This document shows positions 16,358 to 24,918 of a stretch of DNA of 64,000 nucleotides, piece by piece (position 1 is the first letter of the stretch; the number at the start of each line of letters is the position of its first letter). Origin of the DNA: Conexibacter stalactiti (GTDB lineage Bacteria > Actinomycetota > Thermoleophilia > Solirubrobacterales > Solirubrobacteraceae); NCBI RefSeq assembly GCF_035967765.1, contig NZ_JAYWIT010000027.1; one strand, given 5' to 3'. Under the pieces are notes generated by a model that was given only the letters and a program-made list of their open reading frames with translations, had not been told where the DNA came from and did no database searches. The position numbers and the translations under genes are program-made.

Positions 16358-17176
16358 TCAGCGGATCAGGTTGATCTCGGGGTGGGTCGCCAGCAGTGTC
16401 TGCGTGAAGACGTAGTTGACGACGCCTATCGAGAGGAAGACCATCACGATCGCCTGGTTGACCGCGCGCCCGACGCCGGCCGCGCCGCCGCTGACGGTCA
16501 TGCCCTTGTAGCAGCATATGATCGCCGTCACGCCGCCGAAGATCGTGCACTTGACGAGCGATCCCCACAGGTCGGTCGTCGACGAGCTGGTCCAGAAGGT
16601 CGCGAAGAACGGCTCGACGCGGGCGCCGTTGACCCACGTCGCGACCATGCCGCCGGTGACGCCGAAGACGATCGCGAAGACGTCGAACAGCGCCGTGATC
16701 GAGATCAGCGCGAGGAAGCGCGGGACGACGAGGTTCTTGACCGGGTCGACGCCGAGCACCTGCAGCGCGTCGAGCTCCTCGCGGATCTTGCGCGCGCCGA
16801 GGTCGGCCGTGATCGCGGTGCCGGCCGCGCCGGCGACGACGATCGCGCAGATGAACGGCGCGAACTCGCGCACGACGGCGAGCATGAAGAGGCCGCCCAT
16901 GCGGTCGAGCGCGCCGAAGAGCGTGAGGAAGTTCGCGGCCTGCAGGCCCGGCACCGCGTAGGCGACGCAGGCCATCGTGACGACGAGCGGCAGGAAGCAC
17001 GCCTTCAGCGCGAACATGAACTGCGAGACGAACTCGTCGCCGTACGGATACGGCGGCCGGACGGCCGCGACGATCGTCTTGCCGGTGAGGATGACGAGGT
17101 CGCCAACCTCCTCGAACGGCTCGCGGAGGCGCGGCGCGATCGCGCGCGGTGTCATGTTGGCGGGGAGGACGCTCAT
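16358..17176 (-). CDS. MlaE/YrbE-family ABC transporter permease, orphan
   Basis: A 272-residue permease with about five membrane helices. The MlaE/YrbE hallmark loop is present: EFAPFICAIVVAGAAGTAI, then DLGARKIREELDALQVLGVDP, which contacts the ATPase. In actinobacteria YrbE pairs with MCE proteins in lipid import. Here no second YrbE, MCE or MlaF gene is adjacent; the neighbours are uspA (convergent) and an unrelated lyase. Partners must be elsewhere, or this is the remnant of an mce cluster. Confidence 0.85.
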   Translation of the reverse strand: MSVLPANMTPRAIAPRLREPFEEVGDLVILTGKTIVAAVRPPYPYGDEFVSQFMFALKACFLPLVVTMACVAYAVPGLQAANFLTLFGALDRMGGLFMLAVVREFAPFICAIVVAGAAGTAITADLGARKIREELDALQVLGVDPVKNLVVPRFLALISITALFDVFAIVFGVTGGMVATWVNGARVEPFFATFWTSSSTTDLWGSLVKCTIFGGVTAIICCYKGMTVSGGAAGVGRAVNQAIVMVFLSIGVVNYVFTQTLLATHPEINLIR

Positions 17177-17263
17177 CGCTTCCTAACACACTGGACGACG
17201 GTGCGACCCTAACCGGTCTCGCATGCCCCGCGCGCCGCTTCCCTCCTGCCGTGTCCTGCGCGC

Positions 17264-18100
17264 CTAGCGGAACAGCTCGTTCGCCTCGCGATAGGTGAGC
17301 GTGCCGGCGACCATCAGCTCCGAGCCGCCGGTCTCCAGCACCTCCAGCGCGATCCGCCCGGCGAGGTCGAGCACCGCGCGCACCGGCCCCGAGCCGACGC
17401 TGAGCCGCTTCACGCCGATCCGTTCGAGCGCGTCGAGCGGCGGCGTCTGCGGCGAGGCGAGCACGTTGACCGGCACCGGCAGCGCCCGCACGAGCGCGGC
17501 GATCTCCTCCGCGTCGCTGACCCCGGGGACGAAGATCCCGTCAGCGCCGGCCTCGACGTAGTCGAGCGCGCGACTGAGCGCCAGCTCGAAGCGATCCTCC
17601 GGCGGCCCGAGCGCGAGCCAGTAGACGTCGGTGCGGGCGTTGAGGAACAGCCGCAGGCCGGCCTCCTCGCCGGCCGCGCGCGCCGCCCGCAGCCGCTCGG
17701 CCTGGTCGACGGCGTCGCGCAGCCTCGCGCCGCCCTCGGGCGCCGCGTCCTCGAGGTTGACGCCGACGGCGCCGGCCGCCAGCAGCTCCGCGACCGTGTC
17801 GGCGACGTCGGCGGGGGTCGCGCCGTAGCCGGCCTCGGCGTCGGCGCTGAGCGGCACGTCGACGGCCGCCGCCATCCGCGCGGTCGCCTCGACCAGCTCG
17901 GCGCGCGTGAGCCGTTCGCCGTCGGGACGGCCGAGCGCGTAGGCGATCCCGGCGCTGGTCGTGCCGATCGCCATGCAGCCGGCCTGCTCGAAGACGCGCG
18001 CGCTGCCGGCGTCCCACGCGTTCAGCAGCGCCAGGACGGTCGGCTCGCGATGGAGGGCGTGGAACCGCTCGGCCCGCACGGCCTGGGAATGGCGCTCCAT
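17264..18100 (-). CDS. Isocitrate lyase/PEP mutase-superfamily enzyme
   Basis: A 278-residue TIM-barrel protein. FHALHREPTVLALLNAWDAG is followed by TSAGIAYALG, PLSADAEAGYG (metal-binding acidic residues), GVNLEDAAPEGG, FLNARTDVYW and GADGIFVPG. The family includes PEP mutase, methylisocitrate lyase and oxaloacetate decarboxylase-like enzymes, acting on C-C or C-P bonds next to a carboxylate with Mg2+. The ICL catalytic Cys motif (KKCGH) is absent, so isocitrate lyase itself is excluded. The true start is ATG 18100; the frame continues far upstream as antisense of two plus-strand genes. Confidence 0.8.
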   Translation of the reverse strand: MERHSQAVRAERFHALHREPTVLALLNAWDAGSARVFEQAGCMAIGTTSAGIAYALGRPDGERLTRAELVEATARMAAAVDVPLSADAEAGYGATPADVADTVAELLAAGAVGVNLEDAAPEGGARLRDAVDQAERLRAARAAGEEAGLRLFLNARTDVYWLALGPPEDRFELALSRALDYVEAGADGIFVPGVSDAEEIAALVRALPVPVNVLASPQTPPLDALERIGVKRLSVGSGPVRAVLDLAGRIALEVLETGGSELMVAGTLTYREANELFR

Positions 18101-18190
18101 CTTCGGGAGCGTACCGCTGCGCTGACCTGCGGTGCGCGCCGTCGCGACGAACTGCTCAAGTCCTTCCCCGGCGAGACGATCATCGCGAGC

Positions 18191-19600
18191 ATGAACCTGC
18201 CACTCGTCAGCGTCCTCGTCACCGCGCACGACGATGCCACGCGGCTCGCCGCGACGCTCGACGACGTGCTCGCGCAGGACTACCCACAGCACGCGATCGA
18301 GCTGATCGTCGTCGACGACGGCTCGCGCGACGAGACTCCCGAGGTGCTGGAGGAGTACCGCCAGTGCTTCCCGCAGCGGCTGCGCGTGCTGCGCCAGTCG
18401 CAGGCCGGCCCGGCCGCCGCGCTCGAACGCGCGCTGGCGGAGGCGCACGGGGAGCTGCTCGCGCCGCTCGCCGCCGGCGACCGCTGGCCGCGCGGCCGCC
18501 TGCGCGCCCAGGTCGCGCTGCTGGAGCGCCGTCCCGAGGTCGGCCTCGTCTACTCGCAGCTGCTGCCGCGCGGCGGCGAGGATCCGACCGCGCCGGCGCT
18601 GTGGCCGGCCGAGCTGGAGATCGACCCGCCGCGCGGGCGCCCCGCCGGGCGGCTGCTGCGCGAGGAGTCGATCGCGCCGTCGTCGCTGCTGGTGCGCGCC
18701 TCGCTGCGCGACCAGCTGGCGCCGATCCCGCACGAGCTGCCGCGTCCAGGCTGGTGGCTGACCGTGCGTGCCGCCGCCGTCACCGACGTCGAGTGGCTGC
18801 CGGAGTCGCCGGCCGCCCCGGCCGCTCCCGGCACGCCGGCCGGCGTCCCCCGCCCCGCCTGCCGCGTCGCGCGGCTGCGCGAGCAGCTCGCCTTCCAGCG
18901 CTGGTTCCTGCGCCGCACGACCTCCGAGTCGCCGTTCGTCGACGACCTGCCCGAGATCTGGCGCGCCTTCTCCGGTGGCGCGCGCAAGCTGCTGCTGACC
19001 GCCGACGACCCGTTCGCCGAGCTGGTCGCGGTCAGCGACGCCGACCGCGCCGACGCCCGCCGCATCCTCGCCGACGCGCGCGAGGCGCTGGAGCGCGGCG
19101 ACACGCGTCCGGGGATAGCGCTCGCCGTCCGCGCGGCCGCGACCGACCCGTGGTGCGAGCCGGCCCGCGGGCTGCTGGCCGAGGCGATCGCGGCACGGCC
19201 GCGGCGCGCCGCGACCGACCCGCTCGCCGGCGCGCGGCGGTTCGTGACGCTCGCCTTCGCCGACGAGCTGCTGCGCGACTGCGACCTGCTGCGCGCCTAC
19301 GTGCGCCACTTCGACGGTCACGCCGACGCGACGCTCGCGATCGACGCCAGCACGCTGACGCCGGCCGCCGCGGAGCTGCAGCTGAGCCGGCTCGTGCACG
19401 AGCACGGGCTCGACGGCAGCGGCGGCGCCCACGTGATGGCGGTGCTCGGCCCGATCGACGCGGCGGTGCGCGAGCGCCTGCCGGCCGGTGTCGACGCGCT
19501 GCTGACGGCGGCGCCGAGGCCGGCTCCCGCCGCGCCGGCGTACGACGGCGACAGCGTCGCCGCGCTGCGAGCGTTCGCCGCGCGCGCGTCGGCGGCGTAG
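18191..19600 (+). CDS. GT2-family glycosyltransferase-like protein with helical C-terminal half
   Basis: A 469-residue protein. Residues 4-110 are a GT-A domain: VSVLVTAHDDATRLAATLDD, then ELIVVDDGSRDETPEVL and a QAGPAAALERAL segment. The metal-binding DxD position reads AAGDRW, so the second Asp is not obvious and catalysis is uncertain. From about residue 230 the protein is Ala/Arg-rich and helical. It may be a glycosyltransferase or a scaffold derived from one. It is monocistronic and ends at a UUCG-loop hairpin. Confidence 0.65.
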   Translation: MNLPLVSVLVTAHDDATRLAATLDDVLAQDYPQHAIELIVVDDGSRDETPEVLEEYRQCFPQRLRVLRQSQAGPAAALERALAEAHGELLAPLAAGDRWPRGRLRAQVALLERRPEVGLVYSQLLPRGGEDPTAPALWPAELEIDPPRGRPAGRLLREESIAPSSLLVRASLRDQLAPIPHELPRPGWWLTVRAAAVTDVEWLPESPAAPAAPGTPAGVPRPACRVARLREQLAFQRWFLRRTTSESPFVDDLPEIWRAFSGGARKLLLTADDPFAELVAVSDADRADARRILADAREALERGDTRPGIALAVRAAATDPWCEPARGLLAEAIAARPRRAATDPLAGARRFVTLAFADELLRDCDLLRAYVRHFDGHADATLAIDASTLTPAAAELQLSRLVHEHGLDGSGGAHVMAVLGPIDAAVRERLPAGVDALLTAAPRPAPAAPAYDGDSVAALRAFAARASAA

Positions 19601-19616
19601 CGCCGCTTCGGCGGCG
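19601..19616 (+). terminator. UUCG-tetraloop hairpin
   Basis: CGCCGC-TTCG-GCGGCG begins directly after the stop codon of the glycosyltransferase-like gene. C(UUCG)G is an exceptionally stable tetraloop. A second GC-rich hairpin follows at about 19618-19635. There is no T-run. Confidence 0.5.
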
Positions 19617-19681
19617 CGGCGCGCCGGTGCGCGCCACGGCGCGATTCCGCCGCCCGGAAAGCGGATACTTGTCGCGAGAGG

Positions 19682-20953
19682 ATGCTGCAGCCGACCGCCA
19701 AGGCGGAGCTTTCGAGCTTCGAGCTCGTCCGCCACTACTTCGACCTCGCCGCCGATCGCCTGGCGCTGCCCGACGACCTGCGCGAGGTGCTGCTGACGGC
19801 GTACCGCGAGGTGCAGGTGGCGATCCCGGTCAGGCTCTCCGACGGCAGGATCACGACGTTCCACGGCTACCGCGTGCAGCACAACGGCGCGCGCGGGCCG
19901 TTCAAGGGCGGGATCCGCTTCCACCCCCAGGTCGACCTCGACGAGTTCCGCGCGCTGGCGGCGCTGATGACGTGGAAGACGGCGATCGTCGGCGTGCCGT
20001 TCGGCGGCGCGAAGGGCGGGGTCGACTGCGATCCGTCGCTGCTGCAGCCGCACGAGCTGGAGAAGCTGACGCGCGCCTTCACCCAGCGGATCGACAAGGT
20101 GCTCGGGCCGACGCGCGACATCCCGGCGCCCGACGTCAACACCAACGCGCAGGTGATGGCGTGGATGATGGACGAGTACGGCAAGGGCCACGGCTACACG
20201 CCCGGGATCGTGACCGGCAAGCCGATCGCGCTGGAGGGCTCGTTCGGGCGTGAGGCGGCGACCGCGCGCGGGCTCGTCTACCTCTTCAGGGAGGCGGCGC
20301 CGGCGGTCAACCTGGTGCCGCAGGAGGCGACGGTCGCGATCCAGGGCTACGGCAACGTCGGCTCGTGGGCCGGGCGGCTGCTGAGCAGGCTCGGCGCGCG
20401 CGTCGTCGCGGTCGCCGACGAGAGCGGGGCGGTCCGCGCCGAGCGCGGCCTCGACACCGACGCGCTCGCCGCGCACGTGCGCGACGGCGGACGGGTCGCC
20501 GACTACGTCGCCGACGGCGTCGAGCCGGTCAGCGGCGAGGAGTTCCTCGCGACCGACTGCGACGTCTTCGTGCCGGCGGCGCTCGGCGGCGCGATCCACG
20601 CCGGCAATGCCGACCTGCTGCGCTGCCGGATGGTCGTCGAGGGCGCGAACGCGCCGACGACCCCGCAGGCCGACGAGCTGCTGCGTGAGAAGGGCGTCTT
20701 CATCGTCCCCGACGTGATGGCCAACGCCGGCGGCGTCGTCGTCTCCTACTTCGAGTGGGTCCAGAACCTGCAGCACTTCCGCTGGGACGAGCGCGAAGTC
20801 AACGACAAGCTCGGCACGATCATGCGGCGCGCCTACCGCGAGGTCGCGGCGCGGGCGGCCAAGCGCCCTGGTGACGGGTCGCTGCGGGTGGCGGCGTTCG
20901 AGCTGGGGATCGAGCGCGTCGTCGAGGCGGCGCGGCTGCGCGGGAACTTCTAG
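19682..20953 (+). CDS. gdhA: Glutamate dehydrogenase (Glu/Leu/Phe/Val dehydrogenase family)
   Basis: A 423-residue enzyme of the hexameric catabolic-length class, interconverting glutamate and 2-oxoglutarate plus ammonia. Substrate-site residues are in GPFKGGIRFHP and LMTWKTAIVGVPFGGAKGG (catalytic Lys), and PAPDVNTNAQVMAWMMDEY. The Rossmann motif is VAIQGYGNVGSWAG. It ends with ELGIERVVEAARLRG. GAGAGG sits just before the ATG at 19682. Its stop codon is shared within a CTAG with that of the convergent phzF-like gene. Confidence 0.92.
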   Translation: MLQPTAKAELSSFELVRHYFDLAADRLALPDDLREVLLTAYREVQVAIPVRLSDGRITTFHGYRVQHNGARGPFKGGIRFHPQVDLDEFRALAALMTWKTAIVGVPFGGAKGGVDCDPSLLQPHELEKLTRAFTQRIDKVLGPTRDIPAPDVNTNAQVMAWMMDEYGKGHGYTPGIVTGKPIALEGSFGREAATARGLVYLFREAAPAVNLVPQEATVAIQGYGNVGSWAGRLLSRLGARVVAVADESGAVRAERGLDTDALAAHVRDGGRVADYVADGVEPVSGEEFLATDCDVFVPAALGGAIHAGNADLLRCRMVVEGANAPTTPQADELLREKGVFIVPDVMANAGGVVVSYFEWVQNLQHFRWDEREVNDKLGTIMRRAYREVAARAAKRPGDGSLRVAAFELGIERVVEAARLRGNF

Positions 20954-21831
20954 AGCCGCAGCGTCCCGTCGACGACCACGACGACGTCGCCGCCGACGCG
21001 GACGCGATCGCCCTCGACGGCGGCCTCCAGCCGGCTCGGGCGACCCATCTCGACCCCTTGGGAGATCGTCACGCGCGGCGTGCCGGTGCGGGCGTGCAGG
21101 TAGGCGCAGAGCGGGCCGGCGGCGGAGCCGGTCGCGGGGTCCTCGCCGATTCCCGCGTCGAAGGCGAATGAGCGCGCGTGGACGCGGCCGTGCTCGGGAT
21201 CCGGCGCGCAGGAGGCGGCGTAGAGCGTGACGGCGCCAAGCGGGTTCAGCAGCGCGGCGAGGGCCGCGTAGTCGGGCGTCGCGCGGACGGCGGCGTCGCC
21301 GTCGCGCAACGGCACGATCAGCTGCGGGACGCCGGTCGAGACGACCTGCGGCGGCAGCTCGGGGTCGCCGTCGGCGGCGGTCAGGCCGATCGCGGCGAGC
21401 GCGGCGGCGCGCTCGACCTCGGGGCCGAAGTCGGCCGGCTCCTGCAGCATCGAGGCGTAGGCGCGGTCGCCGTCGAGGTCGAGCGTGACCTCGACCGGCT
21501 GCAAGCCCGCGCCGGTCTGCTGGACGTAGCGGACGGTGCCGCTGGCGCCGGCGGCGCGGGCGACGGCGACGGCGGTGCCGAGCGACGGGTGGCCGGCGAA
21601 GGGCAGCTCGCGCGCGACCGTCCAGATGCGGTTGCGGTAGTCGGCGCCGGCGCTCGCCGCCTCGTCCGACGGGGTCTGGATGAAGGTCGTCTCCGACAGC
21701 CGGGTCTCGCGCGCGAAGGCGAGCATCGTCGCGTCGTCGAGCCCGTCGGCGTCGTGGACGACGGCGAGTCCGTTGCCCTCCAGCGGCGTGGCGGTGAAGA
21801 CGTCGAGCAGCGTGTAGCGACGGGCGGCCAC
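20950..21831 (-). CDS. PhzF-family isomerase/epimerase-like protein
   Basis: A 293-residue protein from a GTG at 21831. Family markers are LLDVFTATPLEGNGLAVV, ETTFIQTP with the catalytic Glu region, LPFAGHPSLGTA and GEDPATGSAAGPLCAYL. Two homologous halves form the diaminopimelate-epimerase-like fold. PhzF-like proteins outside phenazine clusters have unknown substrates. Its stop overlaps gdhA's stop head to head by 4 bp, and it lies 16 bp downstream of the next minus-strand gene, so it is probably in an operon with it. Confidence 0.85.
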   Translation of the reverse strand: MAARRYTLLDVFTATPLEGNGLAVVHDADGLDDATMLAFARETRLSETTFIQTPSDEAASAGADYRNRIWTVARELPFAGHPSLGTAVAVARAAGASGTVRYVQQTGAGLQPVEVTLDLDGDRAYASMLQEPADFGPEVERAAALAAIGLTAADGDPELPPQVVSTGVPQLIVPLRDGDAAVRATPDYAALAALLNPLGAVTLYAASCAPDPEHGRVHARSFAFDAGIGEDPATGSAAGPLCAYLHARTGTPRVTISQGVEMGRPSRLEAAVEGDRVRVGGDVVVVVDGTLRL

Positions 21832-21847
21832 GGCGCGCGGCCGCCGC

Positions 21848-22573
21848 TCAGTCGTCGAAGTCGAAGTCGCGCGGCGGTCTCTGCTCGAACCAGAGACGGT
21901 CGTGCTCGGGCGTCTCCTGGAGGAAGTCAGGCGTCTCCTCCAGCACGTCCTCGTCGGAGGCGGCTTCGCCTTCGGGGCGCTCGTCGGCGAACGGCTCGTC
22001 CTCGTCCTCGATCCGCCACTCGGTCGTCGGCTGGTGGACGATGTCGCTGTGGCGCGGGTCGACCGCCGGCTCGTCATGGGCCGGATCGCCGTGCGGCGGG
22101 GTCGCCGTCTCGGCGGCCGGCTGCTCGTGCACGGCCGGCTCGGCGTGCGGCGGCGGCTCGGGCTGGGCGTGCTCGTCGGCGAAGGGCGCCTCCGGCTGCT
22201 CGGCCGGGGCGGCGCGCTGCTCGGGAGGCAGGATGCGGGTCTGCTCCTCCGGTGCGAGCTCGTGGTCGTCGTCGTCGTGCGCGGCGGCGGGCTCGTGCGC
22301 GGGCGGCGCCGGCTCGTGGGCGTCGTCGAGGCCGTGGTCGGCGGTCAGCGGCGCGTCGGCGTGCGACACGTCGGCGTACGGCGCTTCGGCGGGCTCGTGC
22401 GGGAGGGCGTCGTGCGGCTCCTCGTGCACGGAATCCTGCACCGGCGCGGGCTCGGGTTCGCGGCGCACTGGGCCGAGCGCCTCCTGCTCGGCGCGGGCGA
22501 CCTCCGTGGGATCGGCCCCACGTCGGCGCTTCAGCTCCAGATGCTCGCGGATCGCGTCGTCCAGCAGACCCAT
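21848..22573 (-). CDS. Acidic Pro/Glu/His-rich protein with a conserved basic N-terminal helix
   Basis: A 241-residue protein. The first ~35 residues (MGLLDDAIREHLELKRRRGA, then PTEVARAEQEALGP) form a helix that I recall as conserved in many actinobacteria. The remainder is low complexity, rich in Glu, Pro, Ala, Asp and His, and probably disordered, ending PPRDFDFDD. No enzymatic motif is visible. The conserved N-terminus may dock to a partner. It is transcribed just upstream of the phzF-like gene. Confidence 0.6.
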   Translation of the reverse strand: MGLLDDAIREHLELKRRRGADPTEVARAEQEALGPVRREPEPAPVQDSVHEEPHDALPHEPAEAPYADVSHADAPLTADHGLDDAHEPAPPAHEPAAAHDDDDHELAPEEQTRILPPEQRAAPAEQPEAPFADEHAQPEPPPHAEPAVHEQPAAETATPPHGDPAHDEPAVDPRHSDIVHQPTTEWRIEDEDEPFADERPEGEAASDEDVLEETPDFLQETPEHDRLWFEQRPPRDFDFDD

Positions 22574-22627
22574 GAGGACTTCATCCTACCCATGGAGCGG
22601 GCGGACGTGGCCGGTGCAGGCGCACGC

Positions 22628-24562
22628 CTACTCGGCCTCGACCGACGCGACGGTCGCAGCCGGCGCGCGCACGGTGCGGTTCTTCCCGCTGCGCTTGGCG
22701 GTGTAGAGGGCGGCGTCGGCGGCGGCGACGAGCTCGTCCTTCTCCGCGGTGGCGGAGGCGGCGACGCCGATGCTGACGGTGACCTGCAGCAGGCCCTCGC
22801 CGTCGAGGCGGGCGACCGCGAGCGCCTCGACGGCGGTGCGGACCCGCTCGGCGATCGTGAAGGCGCCCTCGAGGTCGGTCTGCGGGAGCGCGACGGCCAT
22901 CTCCTCGCCGCCGTAGCGGGCCGGCTCGTCGATCTCGCGCGAGGACTCGCGCAGCACCCGCGCGACCTCTCTGAGGACGACGTCGCCCTGCTGGTGGCCG
23001 TAGGTGTCGTTGACGCGCTTGAAGTTGTCGATGTCGAGCAGCAGCAGACCGACCGGCTGCCCGAACCGCTGGGCGGTCAGGACCTCCGCGGTCATCACCT
23101 CCTGGAAGCGGCGGTGGTTGAAGAGGCCGGTCAGCTCGTCGGTGACGGCCTGGCGGGCGACCTGGTCGTGCAGGTCGACGTTCTCCAGCGAGATCCCGGT
23201 CTGCGCGGCCAGCGAGCCGAGCAGCGCATGCTCCTCGTCGCCGAACGGGCGGCCGGCGCGGGCGACGACGACGTAGCCGAGCGGGCCGGCGTCCTCGCGC
23301 GCGCGAGGTATCGGGCTGGCGAGCGCGTGCAGGTCGCCGTCGCTGTGCTCGGCGGGCGCGTTGGTCGCGCGGGCGCGGCGCTCGGCGGCGTCGAGCACGG
23401 CGCCGAACGGCTCGATCTCGCCGACCCGGACCTCGTCGGTGCCCGCGCCGGCGCGGCCGGCGGTCGCCTCGACCGCCTCGGCGATCGTCTCGGTGCCGAT
23501 CTCCAGCAGCGCGCGGCGATCGAGGTTGGAGGCGAAGGTCTCGCCGACCCGCTGGATCGAGGCGCGCAGCCGGCCGCGTTCGCGGTCCAGCTCGCCGATC
23601 CGCCGCTCCAGCTCGTGCGACATCTTGTTGAACTCGTCGCCGAGCTGGGCGAACTCGTCGCGGCCCTCGGTCGGGACCGCCGTGGAGAAGTCACCGCCGC
23701 CGATCCGCTTGGCGGCGGAAAGGAAGCGGCCGATCTGCCCCTGCAGCTGGCGCGAGACGAGGATCGCGCCGACGAAGGCGAGCACGAGGAACGCGCCGAG
23801 CAGGCCGAGCGCGAGCCGCCGGTTGCGCGCGACGGCGGTGGCGGTGCTGCTGGAGTCGGTGAGGACGGAGATCGCGTCCTGCGCGCCGTCGAAGTCGTCG
23901 GCGCGGAAGCCGGCGACGACGTAGTCGACGTCGCCGATGGTGGTCGTGCCGCGCTCAGGGAGGGGGGTTGCGCCGGTGGTGGCGCCGGCCGTGCCGGTGG
24001 CGCGGGCGGTGCCGGTGGCACCGGCGCGGCCGGCGGGCGGGAGCGAGCTGGCGAGGATGCGGTCGCCGCGACGCACGATGACTTCGACGTCCGGCGACGC
24101 GACGAGCTGCACGAAGGCCTCGGCGCCGAGGGTGGATGCCTGGACCGTCGCGAGCTGGTCGTTGCTGCCGTTGCCGCGCACGCGCGCCGAGCCGGCCGCG
24201 AGCGCGTCCGGGTCGCCGACGTCGACGAAGGGGGTGGCGCGGCCCGGGGTGGTGATCACGACGCGTTCGAGCCCCTTCTGCGCCGCGAGCGCCCGCGCCC
24301 GCCGGGTCGCGGCGGCCCGATCGCCGTCCCGGATCGCCGCTGTCAGCGCCCGGTCGCCGCCGAGCGCGCGGGCCGACAGCGCGGCCCGCTCGGCCGAGCG
24401 CTCGAAGATCCGCATGGCCGAGGTCACGTGCGCCCCCGCCCGCGCGTTCGCCTTCCCCTCCTCGCTGTCGGTCACCAGCCGCGAGACCGCCACGCCCAGC
24501 GCGACCATCGGCACGACCACGATCAGCATGAAGAACAGCGTCAGCCGCGTCCGAAAGCTCAT
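22628..24562 (-). CDS. Diguanylate cyclase with HAMP, GAF and GGDEF domains
   Basis: A 644-residue membrane sensor. Helix 1 lies at about residues 9-29 and helix 2 at about 248-268, with a ~215-residue extracytoplasmic sensing region between. HAMP and a short coiled coil follow, then a GAF domain (about 350-470) and a C-terminal GGDEF domain with active-site variant GGEEM. GGEEF/GGDEF-type cyclases make c-di-GMP from GTP. A RxxD inhibitory site is not obvious. The start is ATG 24562; the open frame extends to 24700 but towards the tRNA promoter. Confidence 0.88.
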   Translation of the reverse strand: MSFRTRLTLFFMLIVVVPMVALGVAVSRLVTDSEEGKANARAGAHVTSAMRIFERSAERAALSARALGGDRALTAAIRDGDRAAATRRARALAAQKGLERVVITTPGRATPFVDVGDPDALAAGSARVRGNGSNDQLATVQASTLGAEAFVQLVASPDVEVIVRRGDRILASSLPPAGRAGATGTARATGTAGATTGATPLPERGTTTIGDVDYVVAGFRADDFDGAQDAISVLTDSSSTATAVARNRRLALGLLGAFLVLAFVGAILVSRQLQGQIGRFLSAAKRIGGGDFSTAVPTEGRDEFAQLGDEFNKMSHELERRIGELDRERGRLRASIQRVGETFASNLDRRALLEIGTETIAEAVEATAGRAGAGTDEVRVGEIEPFGAVLDAAERRARATNAPAEHSDGDLHALASPIPRAREDAGPLGYVVVARAGRPFGDEEHALLGSLAAQTGISLENVDLHDQVARQAVTDELTGLFNHRRFQEVMTAEVLTAQRFGQPVGLLLLDIDNFKRVNDTYGHQQGDVVLREVARVLRESSREIDEPARYGGEEMAVALPQTDLEGAFTIAERVRTAVEALAVARLDGEGLLQVTVSIGVAASATAEKDELVAAADAALYTAKRSGKNRTVRAPAATVASVEAE

Positions 24563-24704
24563 CCGACCCCTTTGCACCGCCCGTTGGAGCGAGGCTACCC
24601 GCCCGATGCCGTCAGCGCGACGCCAACCCGCAACGCCACCCCGCCCCCTTCCGGCTACACTACGCGGACCAGTGCGCCCGCACCCCAGCTGGGCGCGCAT
24701 ACAT

Positions 24705-24777
<73 letters not shown>

Positions 24778-24781
24778 TACC

Positions 24782-24812
24782 AACGAAACCCTCGCACTAG
24801 CGGGGGTTTCGT
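24782..24812 (+). terminator. Terminator after tRNA-Ala(CGC)
   Basis: Stem ACGAAACCC(T)CGC pairs with GCG(GG)GGTTTCGT around a short loop. The left arm and its context recur after the tRNA fragments at 44013 and 47782, with a different loop sequence. Confidence 0.7.
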
Positions 24813-24848
24813 CGTTTAGGGACCTTGGCGCTGGATTCGGGCTGGGGC

Positions 24849-24871
24849 TGCGGGTACCGGGTGCGGGTACC
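24849..24871. repeat. Left-end arm-type integrase repeats (2 copies)
   Basis: TGCGGGTACC occurs at 24849-24858 and 24862-24871, the second followed by GAAC. The same decamer, once with GAAC, occurs next to attR. This spacing fits integrase N-terminal-domain (arm) binding sites. Confidence 0.6.
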
Positions 24872-24918
24872 GAACGAGCGTCGTCGCGGGTGGCCTGGCC
24901 CGTAGGATCGAACGCAAG

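Noticed and set aside
18191..19600. Assignment as a definite polysaccharide glycosyltransferase
   Set aside because: The GT-A start is clear, but the second DxD aspartate and the catalytic base are not evident, so only a family-like call is made.
17264..20776. A 1170-codon minus-strand frame
   Set aside because: Only 17264-18100 has a protein-like sequence. The rest is Arg-rich antisense of the glycosyltransferase-like gene and gdhA.
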